From Bretschneidera sinensis (Eukaryota > Streptophyta > Magnoliopsida > Brassicales > Akaniaceae): 64,000 nucleotides of DNA. The stretch spans positions 136,682,828-136,746,827 of the forward strand of contig CM043700.1 in NCBI GenBank assembly GCA_023935145.1, given 5' to 3'. Shown here one piece after another: positions 48,037 through 59,105 of this stretch. Below the pieces are notes generated by a model that worked only from the letters and a program-made list of their open reading frames with translations, searched no databases and was not told the origin of the DNA. The translations under genes and the position numbers were made by a program. The first letter of the stretch is position 1. Each line of letters begins with the position of its first letter.

Positions 48037-48785
48037 GGAATTATGGCTTCCGCAGCCATACAGTTCCATCTAAATTCAAAAAAGAATTATAGCTCGCCTC
48101 ATATAGTTCCAACTAAAGTGGAGTTACGACTTCAGCCATACAATTTTCGTCAAAATGGAACTACGGCTTCTACGACTCACAGTTCTGCTCGAGTAAAAAA
48201 GGAATTAAGGTTTCAATCATATAACTCTCATTTAAGTGGAATTTAAAGCTTCAACTATATAATTCCTACCGAAGAGGGATTACGCTTTCACGCCTCACAA
48301 TTCCACCGAGAGTCAAAGAGGAATTAAGGCTTCAGTCATACAACTCTCATTAAAGTTGAATTACGGCTTCAGCTATACAATTCTTGTCGAAAAGGGACTA
48401 CGGCTTCCATGCCTCATAGTTTCACTCAAGTAAAAGAGGAATTATGGCTTCAATCATACAACTCCCACTAAAGTGGAACTAAGGCTCCAGCTATACAATT
48501 CCTATCAAAAAGGGACTATAGCTTCCACACCTCACAGTTTCGCTCGAGTCAATGAAGAATGAAGGTTTCAACTATACAATTCCTGATGAAGCGAGACTAC
48601 AACTTCAGTCATGCAATTCCCGTCTAAGTGAAATTAAGGCCTTTGTGACCATACAGTTCCATCCAGGCTAAAGAGGAATTAAGTCTTCAGTCGTACCGTT
48701 CCCTCCAAGTTGAAGTAAAATTAAACCTACGGTTCCACTCAAACCAAAGTCGAACTAAGGCTTCCGCAGCCATATAGTTCCGCTC
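48037..48785. repeat. Hairpin-forming tandem array: about 19 units of 40 bp in a three-unit (118-bp) period
   Basis: Units start with GGAATTA or GGAACTA at about 48037, 48118, 48158, 48201, 48238, 48278, 48320, 48357, 48395, 48438, 48475, 48512, 48557, 48592, 48630, 48675 and 48751, with weaker ones between. Within a unit GGAACT/AGTTCC and GGCT/AGCC arms face each other around TTCCGC, best seen at 48037-48067 and 48751-48780. Types alternate: GGGACTACGGCTTCC, then GAGGAATTAAGGCTTC, then GTGGAACTAAGGC, giving steps of 117-120 bp between like units. No stable open frame. Confidence 0.85.
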
Positions 48786-50377
48786 GGCAACCATTTAACT
48801 CTGCAAGGTATCAAAACTTACGCTGAGATGCACAGTCAAACCATGAACCACAAGGAAATCATAAAGGAAGATCTCTGCTCCCTTAGAAAACTCTCCAAAG
48901 TACTATTGATAACTTTTTCAGAGAAGATTTTTTCAAGTCATTGTAATAAACATTTAATGTCCCCAAAAAACATGAATCATATACCTTTCAGTCATAAAGT
49001 ATTTTTGCATGAGTCAAACCGAGCCGAACAGCTCAAACTTTTTCATTGAGATTTTAACCGAACTTGAGGTTAAACGGGGTTTCAAAAACTTTGTTCAAGT
49101 ATGTTAATTAAGATTTTAATCGAGCACGAATTGACCTCGAGCTTTAACAACTTTGTTTGATATCAACTTTTTTAGCATGAGAAAATTTAATCCGGCTCAA
49201 ACTCAACTCGATTATATAAACGAGTCCTGCTTCAAAATTAGTCTTGAGCTTGTTCATAAATTTAATTAACTTATATAAACAATTTTTTTTCTCTTTATTT
49301 GACTATACGACAAACAATGGGCAAAGAGAGATTGAATTTTGGAAGGAGGATAGATCGGTGGTTGTAAATGATAGTGATACTAGAGGAATATATACCCTTT
49401 AAAAGAGCCCTAATCGACCATAAATAGGCTCTTAGCAAGTATCGGGGTCAACTTAAAAATAAACATATAAATTAGTTGTTATTCACAAGCTTAAACGAGT
49501 TGAGTACACCCATGTTCATGCTTGGCTCGTATAATAAACGAGTTTTAAAATTTTGTTAAACTCGTCGGTATAATAAATGAACAAATATAAACTGACTCTA
49601 AACGATCCTATTCACAAGCTTGTTCATGAGTGCATCAGTTTACTTACAATGCTAGCTAGGTACAACTTAACTTGCAATAATGTTGTTGGTATAATTTTTT
49701 AATCCTTTCTTATGCGCTTGTGGTTGAGTAGATAAATTTTTTTATTTTATAAAAGTTAGTTATTTATTTGATTATAATTTTATTTTAAAAATTAACATCT
49801 TAATTAATTTTTTCAATTTTTTGAATTTAAAATTTATTGCTTCTAGATTTGCACATGCATACATATTTATATTTTTTTAATAAATAACTTTTATTTTTTA
49901 AAAAACACCAGATGAATCAATAATAAAATATTGACAATGTTAACTCACTCTATTTTTGAATAATTCAAACTCTAATGTATAATAAATTATTTATTAATTT
50001 TTGAAGCTCGTGTCTCATTTTTTTACCACTAGAACGACGTAGTTAATTGTGTAGTTTATAGTATAAATCACGTTATATATACCTTGCAAAGGCTTAGAAA
50101 TAATAAAATACAATCTAAAAAAAATCAAAGTGAAAAAACAGAGAGTAGAATTTTTTTTTTTTTATTTGATACAAAACTTTATCTATGATAGTGCAGATAG
50201 TTAATTATAGTAATAAATTCTTCTTTAAATGATATGACCCTGATGATATAAAAAAATATAATCTCAATAAAAAAACAAACTTAAAATATATATATTCAAT
50301 TGAAATTGTTATTAACATCCTATTAACGGCATGAGATTGCATCGTCCGAGGAGGAGACAAAGAGAAGATTCCCTTTA
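48786..50377. other. Spacer with a GCTCG/ACGAG-rich degenerate repeat
   Basis: 49010-49640 has words typical of non-autonomous plant repeats (CAAACCGAGCCGAACAGCTC, GGCTCGTATAATAAACGAG, CACAAGCTTGTTCATGAG). The remainder is AT-rich spacer without a gene. Confidence 0.35.
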
Positions 50378-53300
50378 ACTGTTAGGATAATTTTATCAAT
50401 AAAAATATTTATTTTAAACAATTTTTGCTATGATAATATAGTACCCTAAAATTAATTGCAAAAGATTTTTATTGACGTACAATGGACGTACTATATCACT
50501 ATACAAAGGTAATTATGTCGGAGTGATTTGTAGGATTCAGAAAGAGAGAAAAAATCTTCATGGGCCACGTACAACTTTTATTGGGCTCATTATAGGGCCA
50601 CTGATTAAGAAGCATTTGGCCCATTGGGTTGGGCTTACTTTTAAGCACGCATAGAAAGCAAAGAGATTGATCAATGTTTAGCAACCCAGACCAACACGAT
50701 TTTTGGTGCCATTTGATTTTCACCTTGCATGATTTGAATCTGAAAACCGTTCTTTATATGAATGAATTCTTTTTTAATTATATTTTTCTTTTACACTCTG
50801 TTGAGAACAAATGAATTTTATAGTTTTTAAGAAATTCATTTCGAATTTTATAGTTGTTATATATAAAAAAAAAACACCCGTGAAATTCATTTAGAAATAA
50901 ATTCATTATGGAATTAAGTTGACTTGTTGCAAATTCTATCAAGATTGATATAATTTACAAATGAATTCTACGAAATGAAGAGTAAAAAGCTATGTCGAGC
51001 AAAATACCCTCTCTCCCACTCTTTCCTCTCCGAGAGATTCTTACCTACACCGGTTGCAAACCTTATTTTTGCACCGGGGTAGAAACTTGATTGGTAATTT
51101 TTAAGAACTTTACTGATAACATTAATTGAATATGTACATACATTACTAATAAAGTCATCCAAAATTATTAGTCAAGTTTCCACACCAACGCAAAAATGAA
51201 TTTTGCTCCCAATGCAAACAAGAATTTTTCCTCCCCCTTTCTTCTTTTCTCTCATCTATTGATTTTTTTTCATTTATTTTAAACATAGATATAAAATGAA
51301 TTCTGCAATTTAAAGTAAAAGACCAAATATATCAATTTATTTGAAAATAAAATGTTTTATTTGGATCCAAACAGACTCTAAGTATTTGCACACCGATAAG
51401 CAAGTGAACTTGCAACTGATTATAATATTCACCCAAAAATGCTGATTACAGCCTTAAAAATAGATTCTATTTTTGGATTATAAATTCATCTTGTGAATTG
51501 AAAAGGTAAATAATGTTAATTTTATTAAATAATATCAATAAAATTAAAATTTATATGTTAGATGAATTAAAACGTGATTTAATCAATTCTGCTGATACTA
51601 AACATGGAATTTCATTTGAGTTCATTTGCAAATAAATTTTAATTTCAATTCATTTGAAAATGAAACGTAAGTTCATTAACAAATGAATTCTAGTTTCACT
51701 CCATTTGAAAATGAATTTTGACTTTAATTCATTTAAAAATGAAATAAATTTTATATTTGAGTTCATACCAAACGAAGTGTTTTTTTGCACACTTACAAGT
51801 AAGTGAACTTGCAACTGATTATAGCATTCACCCAGAAATGCTGATTACTGCCTTAAAACAAGCAATTGATTGATTGTTTATTTGTTTGTTCGAGATACAA
51901 GACTAGTCTTCTTTGTAAAGAACTTAAAAAAGGACAATGTTAATGTCAAATTGTAACTCCTAGTCAGTAACTAAAATGGAAAGAAAAAAAAGGGCTACTC
52001 TCATGACACAAACTTTCTGATACAACTCTTGAGGTAAAAACCAAGCAGGTTCTTAGAGCTTTCAGATTACCGTATGTATACTTCAGCGGATATTAACAAG
52101 ATAATTTAGAAGAAAAGATTGATAAATTGCCTACAATGCAAGCAAAAATTTCTTGATTTCATGCAATTTTGTCAAAGTTTCTCTCATGGTTAAACGATCT
52201 TTAGCCAGTTGAGCTGCACACGACAAACCAACTCGTATCACAGCAGCCACACACTCTTCACCTTTGCCCACCCAATCGCTGCTAACGGTGCTACTATTGT
52301 TGGTGCTGCTGTTGCCAACACTAGAATAACTAGTGCTTGAGCTTTGCATAAAACTTCCATTATCCTTGAAAAGCCTTGAATCAGCAACCTCCAAAACTTT
52401 ATTCTGATTCACCGCTGAAGCAAATTTATTCAGGCTCAATCCTTCTTCAAACATACCATCCGTTGGTCTCCTTGCTATGAACATCTCAAGCAGCATGATT
52501 CCATAACTGTAGACATCCCCATTGGTTGAAGCTTTCCCTCCTTGACCATACTCTACAACAAATTACCAACATGTTAGGGTATCAAATTACAGTAGGAATT
52601 CTACCTTGTAATGTAGGACGGGAGGAGGAGAACCACAATATATACAAGTAATTTTGTGTACCTGGAGCAATGTAACCAATTGAGCCCTTTAGTCCTATTG
52701 TGCTCCTCTCGTGTGATGGATTTTGAGAAACAAACCTTGACAATCCGAAATCTCCAACATGAGCAGCCATATGTTCACCCAAAAGTATATTTCCCGGTTT
52801 CAAATCGCAATGGACTACTGGTGGGTCGCAGTCATGGTGCAAATAATCAATTGCTGAAGCTACATCTATCGCAATGTTCAATCTCTGCAACAAGGTTAGC
52901 CATAACCAAGGTTCTGTGTCTTTTGAGTATAACCACTTATCCAAGTTTCCATTGGGCTTGAAATCATCTCCTTTATAATCAATGCTAGAGCATGAAGTGA
53001 TGACCTTCACAAGATTCCTATGCCGAACATTCCTCAGAGCTTCACATTCTGCATTGAAACTCTGAGAGGCTTTAGTCTGTTGCAGGTCAAGGACTTTTAT
53101 GGCAAGGATGTTGCTACTAGTACTGTTTGTTTCATTTTCACAAGTGGTGAACACACCTTTATAAACAGAACCAAAGCCTCCTTCTCCTATCAAATTTTCA
53201 GCTGCAAAGTTTTGTGTAGCAATCCGAATATCAGAGTAAGAAATCATTGGGGGCATCCCCTTCAAAAGAGACGACAACCCACTTCCTTTGTCCTTCTTGT

Positions 53301-53829
53301 TTTTCTTCTTTCGGGATATCAGTGCCCATACAGCGCAGAACATTGCACTGATTAAGAAAGTGATGCAAGAAACTAACAAGATGATCTTCGGTAGATAATG
53401 ACTCTTTCTTTTCCTTGTATTGCAGTGGGAGAGTCCTAACTTTCTCACAATTTCTTCATAGCTGCCGCAGAGCCTATTGTTCCCTTGTAGAGAAACCTGG
53501 GTTAGGTTCTTGAAGACACCTTTTGTTGGAACTTCTCCTTCCAGGTGATTGTAAGACAGATTTATGTTCAGCAAATACTGAAGTTCTTCTAATTCTTTTG
53601 GGATTTGACCAGAGAAACTGTTTGAAGAGAGATCTAAACTCTCCAGGGATGTTAAATCTCCTATTGAACTTGGGATTGAGCCGGAGATATTATTACTTGA
53701 TATGATGAGAAAACGCAGATTTGAACAACTGCCAATGGATGTAGATAAATTTCCAGACAGCTGGTTATCAGAAACATCCATGTCTTGAAGCTGTTTCAAG
53801 TTGCCAACTTCACTAGGGAGGGGACCCTG
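50378..53829. repeat. Direct tandem duplication, copy A (3452 bp)
   Basis: Matches 53830-57286 end to end with substitutions and small indels. It begins ACTGTTAGGATAATTTTATC and ends inside an LRR codon run at GGGGACCCTG. 50378-52130 is non-coding 3' flank of the receptor-kinase copy; it includes GAATTC-rich, T/A-rich text and no gene. Confidence 0.95.
52131..53829 (-). pseudogene. LRR-XII receptor-like kinase, 5'-truncated tandem copy
   Basis: Exon 1 remnant 53829-52662 and exon 2 52552-52131, same splice sites as the intact gene. It keeps about four LRRs, the membrane segment and the kinase, and lacks the signal peptide and most of the LRR domain. The first ATG in frame is at 53799. Relative to the intact copy a 21-bp in-frame deletion (at 52956/52957) removes seven residues, ALVMEFM, the beta5 strand and hinge that binds the adenine ring of ATP. 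Catalytic loop HCDLKPGN and DFG are kept. Its 5' side is spacer copied from downstream of the gene, so it has no native promoter. Very probably non-functional as a kinase. Confidence 0.9.
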
Positions 53830-56800
53830 ACTGTTAGGATAATTTTATCAATAAAAGTATTTATTTTAAACAATTTTTGCTATGATAATATAGTACCCTA
53901 AAATTAATTGCAAAAGTACAATGGACGTACTATATCATTATACAAAGGTAATTATGTCGGAGTGATTTGTAGGATTCAAAAAAAGAGAAAAAATCTTCAT
54001 GGGCCACGTACAAATTTTATTGGGCTCATTAAAGGCCCACTGATTAAGAAGCATTTGGCCCATTGGGTTGGGCTTACTTTTAAGCACGCAGAGAAAGCAA
54101 AGAGATTGATCAATGTTTAGCAGCCCAGAACAACGCGATTTTTGGTGCCATTTGATTTTCACCATGCATGATTTGAATCTGAAAACCATTCCTTTATATG
54201 AATGAATTCTTTTTTAATTATATTTTTCTTTTACACTCGGTTGATAACAAATGAATTCTATAGTCTTTATAAAATTCATTTCGAATTCTATAGTTGTTAT
54301 GCATGAAAAAAAGTACGCGTAAAATTCATTTAGAAATGAATTCATTATGGAATTGAATTGACTTGTTGCAAATTCTATCAAAATTGATATAATTTACAAA
54401 TGAATTCTACGAAATAAAGAGTAAAAAGCTATATCGAGCAAAATATCCTCTCTCCCACTCTCTCCTCTCCGAGAGATTCTTACCTGCACCAGTTGCAAAA
54501 CTTATTTTTGCACTGGAGTAAAAACTTGATTGGTAATTTTTGAGAACTTTACAGGTAATGTTAATTGAGTATGTGCATATGTTACTAATGAAGTCCTTCA
54601 AAATTACTAGTCAAGTTTCCACCCCGATGCAAAAATAAATTTTGCTCCCGATCCAAACAAAAATTTCTCCTCTTTATATTTTTATTTTTTTCATTTATTT
54701 TAAACATAGAAATTAAATGAATTATGCAATTTAAAGTAAAAAACCAAATATAAAATTAAATTTTAATTTATTTTTAAATAAATTCTATTTTCAATTCATT
54801 TGAAAATAAAATGTTTCATTTACACCGACAAGCAAGTTAACTTGCAACTGATTATAGCATTCACCCAGAAATGCTGATTACGGCCTTAAAAACAGATTTT
54901 ATTTTTGGATTGTAAATTCATCTTGTGAATTGAAAAGGTAAATATTGTTAATTTTATTGAATAATATCAATAAAATTAAAATTTATATGTTACATGAATT
55001 AAAACATAATGTAATTAATTCTGCACACACCAAACATAAAAATTTATTTGAGTTTATTTATAAATAAATTTTAATTTTAATTCATTTGAAAATGAAACAT
55101 AAGTTCATTAGTAAAAAAATTCTAGTTTAACTTCATTTGAAAATAAATTTTAATTTTAATTAATTTAAAAATGAACTGAATTCTATATTTGAGTTCATAC
55201 CAAACGAAATGGTAGTATTTATACACCGACAAGCAAGTGAACTTGCAACTGATCATAGCATTCACCCAGAAATGCTGATTGCTGCCTTAAAACAAGCAAA
55301 TGATGATTGTTTATTTGTTTGTTCGAGATACAAGACTATTCTTTCTTTGTAAAGTACTTAAAAATGAACAATATTAACGTCAAATTGTAGCTCCTAGTCG
55401 TAACTAAAATGAAAGTAAAAAAAAAAAGGGCTACTCTCATGACACAAACTTTCTGATACAACTGTTGAAGTAAAAACCGAGCAGGTTCTTAAAACATTCA
55501 CATTACTGTATGTATTCTTCAGCGGATATTAACAAGATAATTTAGAAGAAAAGATTGATAAATTGCCTATAATGCAAGCAAAAATTTCTTGATTTCATGC
55601 AGTTTTGTCAAAGTTTCTCTCATGGTTAAACGATCTTTAGCCGGTTGAGCTGCACAAGACAAACCAACTCGTATCACAGCAGCCACACATTCTTCACCTT
55701 TGCCCACCCAATCGCTGTTAACGGTGCTACTATTGTTGGTGCTGCTGTAGCCAACACTAGAATAACTAGTGCTTGAGCTTTGCATTAAACTTCCATTATT
55801 CTTGAAAAGCCTTGAATCAGCAACCTCCAAAACTTTATTCTGATTCACCGCTGAAGCAAATTTATTCAGGCTCAATCCTTCTTCAAACATACCATCCGTT
55901 GGTCTCCTTGCTATGAACATCTCAAGCAGCATGATTCCATAACTGTAGACATCCCCATTGGTTGAAGCTTTCCCTCCTTGACCATACTCTACAACAAATT
56001 ACCAACATGTTAGGCTATCAAATTACAGTATGAATTCTACCTTGTAATATAGGCCGGGGGGAGGAGAACCACAATAAATACAAGTAATTTTGTGTACCTG
56101 GAGCAATGTAACCAATTGAGCCCTTCAGTCCTATTGTGCTGCTTTCGTGTGATGGATTTTGAGAAACAAACCTCGACAATCCGAAATCTCCAACATGAGC
56201 AGCCATATCTTCATCCAAAAGTATATTTCCCGGTTTCAAGTCGCAATGGACTACTGGCGGGTCGCGGTCATGGTGCAAATAATCAATTGCTGAAGCTACG
56301 TCTATCGCAATGTTCAATCTCTGCAACAAGGTTAGCCATAACCAAGGTTCTGTGTCTTTTGAGTATAACCACTTATCCAAGTTTCCATTGGGCATGAATT
56401 CCATAACCAAGGCCTTGAAATCATCTCCTTTATAATCAATGCTAGAGCATGAAGTGATGACCTTCACAAGATTCCTATGCCGAACATTCCTCAGAGCTTC
56501 ACATTCTGCATTGAAACTCTGAGAGGCTTTAGTCTGTTGCAGGTCAAGGACTTTTATGGCAAGGATGTTGCTACTAGTACTGTTTGTTTCATTTTCACAA
56601 GTGGTGAACACACCTTTATAAACAGAACCAAAGCCTCCTTTTCCTATCAAATTTTCAGCTGCAAAGTTTTGTGTAGCAATCCGAATATCAGAGTAAGAAA
56701 TCATTGGGGGCATCCCCTTCAAAAGAGACGACAACCCACTTCCTTTGTCCTTCTTGTTTTTCTTCTTTCGGGATATCAGTGCCCATACAGCGCAGAAAAT

Positions 56801-57286
56801 TGCACTGCTTAAGAAAGTGATGCAAGAAACTAGCAAGATGATCTTCGGTAGATAATGACTCTTTCTTTTCCTTGTATTGCAGTGGGAGAGTCCTAACTTT
56901 CTCACAATTTCTTCATAGCTGCCGCAGAGCCTATTGTTCCCTTGTAGAGAAACCTGGGTTAGGTTCTTGAAGACACCTTTTGTTGGAACTTCTCCTTCCA
57001 GGTGATTGTAAGACAGATTTATGTTCAGCAAATACCGAAGTTCTTCTAATTCTTTTGGGATTTGACCAGAGAAACTGTTTGAAGAGAGATCCAATCTCTC
57101 CAGGGATGTTAAATCTCCTATTGAACTTGGGATTGAGCCGGAGATATTATTGCTTGATATGATGAGAAAACGCAGATTTGAACAACTGCCAATGGATGTC
57201 GGTAAATTTCCAGACAGCTGGTTATCAGAAACATCCATATCTTGAAGCTGTTTTAAGTTGCCCACTTCACTAGGGAGGGGACCCTG
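53830..57286. repeat. Direct tandem duplication, copy B (3457 bp)
   Basis: Parental or sister copy of 50378-53829. It runs through the 3' flank of the intact gene (53830-55566, no gene in it), exon 2, the intron and about half of exon 1. To the right the gene continues past the breakpoint, so this copy is in the original context at its right end. Confidence 0.95.
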
Positions 57287-58567
57287 CAGAGTATTTTGTG
57301 CTAGACGCATGTCATTTAGACTAGAAAGCCCAAAAATCTCCTTTGGTATGCTTCCATTTAGCCTGTTTGCCATTAGGCCCAATGCCCTCAGCTGCTTGCA
57401 GTCCCCAATAGTTAGTGGAATTCTGCCGGAGAATTGGTTATGTCCCATTGTGAGGACATACAGTTGAGTAATATTGCCAAAGACATCTGGAATTTCTCCA
57501 GAGAACCTGTTTTGGTGCAAAGTAAATTTCTGTAGTCTCTTTAGTGTTCCTATGGTTTTCGGTATTTGCCCTGTAAAATAATATTCTTCAACAGACAGAG
57601 ATATGAGGTTGTGATACTTATCAATCCCTCTAGGGAAGCTACCTGTCAGCCTATTGTCATCGACGCAAAAAATTTGGAGATGGTTCGACAGGTTTGCAAC
57701 AGAACTTGGAAGGTCTCCAGTCATTAGGTTGGAGAAAAGCCTGAGAGTTTCCAACTGAGTACAGTTCGTCAGAGAATTGATCAGCTGAAGATTCTGCGCT
57801 GTAGTAGAAGAGAGATGATTTAGACCAAGATCTAGCATGACAAGTTTCTTCATGTTGCCGAACAATGGAACAGACCCTTGAAAGTCATTTCTAGAGAGGT
57901 TAAGGAATTCAATATTTGAAGCATTGGATATAGAACTTGGTATCATTCCTTCAAGATTGTTCTGCGCCATATGGAGGTGTCTCAGATTTGGAAGAGAATG
58001 CCCTATGTCCATTCCTAACTTCCCTGTAAGGTTATTTTGTGTGACAGATAAGAATACTAAAGAAGAAATGTTCCAAATAGAATGGGGTATGTTGCCAGTG
58101 ATGTGGTTTTCAGATAGCTGAATTTGTTGAAGGTTACGGAGACGACCCAGCTCACTTGGAATTTTACCATGAAAGTGGTTTCTTGCGAGGGCAAGAAAAG
58201 AAAGAGAGGGGAGATTTCCTAACTCCAACGGTATTTGGCCGTGAAGTGAGTTGTTGGAAAGGTCTAGAACGAGGAGGGAAGTAAGATTGGAAAGATGAGG
58301 GGATACAGTACCTAATAAGCCAAGTCCAGGAAGCTGGAGTGATTGGACTCGGGCGGAACTGGAGCAAGAGACCCCATACCAAGAACAGTGAGAAGAATTC
58401 TGTGTCCATCCCGAGAGAGTATTTTGAGGGTCTACTTGGAGTTTGAAAGATAGAAGAGCTTCTCTGTCAGTTGTAGCACTGAGATGCCCCAACTTGCTCG
58501 TGGCCCAATAAAGATGACTGGGGAAGATGAAGAAGAAGAGAAGAAGGAAAAGATGGAAATATCCCAT
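55567..58567 (-). CDS. LRR receptor-like kinase, subfamily XII, non-RD (EFR/Xa21-like)
   Basis: Two exons, 58567-56098 and 55988-55567, with a 109-bp GT-AG intron at the APE codon (phase 1); 963 residues. Parts in order: signal peptide (about 1-24), LRR N-terminal domain (WYGVSC), around 20 LRRs, a short juxtamembrane Cys pair region, a membrane segment at about 576-598, Gly loop GKGGFGSV (642-649), Lys672, hinge ALVMEFM (719-725), HCD at 774-776 and DFG at 794-796. Cys in place of Arg before the catalytic Asp makes it non-RD, the type found in immune receptors FLS2, EFR and Xa21. It likely senses a microbial or damage molecule at the plasma membrane; the ligand is unknown. The gene sits next to a broken tandem copy and older relics. 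Confidence 0.93.
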
Positions 58568-59105
58568 GATTCAGTTATGTTTGCACTCTCTCGTCCTGGC
58601 TCAAAAAATATTTTTAATTGGAGAGTTCAATGTACATACAAAGTATTAATAATTTAAGGGTTTATATTTTTTAGTATGGGTTGGAAGTTTCCAACCTTGC
58701 TACTGGACAGATATTTTAATGTTTTTCATCTGTACAACAAAAACAAAAAAGACTTGAAAGATACATTATTTATGTTTTTGGGATCGATTAAGTACCGAGT
58801 ACTTTGTAATTGAGAAAAGTCTGAATTTGATTTTAAATTAATTTAAAACAAATTAATACCCAATTTAAATTAATGTTTTTAGATGTTGTGTTTCGGCTTG
58901 CTTCCATTCATTTATTATCTTGTTAGCATCAATGTTTTTAGAGGTTTTACATTTTATCCGTAATGTTCGAAGCGTGGGATGTAAAATTTTTAAAATAATA
59001 GATCGTTTCGAAATTTTGGGCATAAGTTTGAGCCTTAGACTTACGTACACCTCGGAACAAAAAGCGTACGTCAAACGAATAGAAACATCTAAAAATTTGC
59101 CCAGA
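58568..59105. other. 5' flank of the LRR-XII kinase gene
   Basis: Likely promoter on the minus strand; AT-rich, no definite TATA box. 58755-58810 is shared with the relic at 47760-47815. Confidence 0.5.

Noticed and set aside
48037..48785. CRISPR-like array
   Set aside because: The units are contiguous, with no unique spacers of constant size, and the window is clearly plant nuclear DNA.
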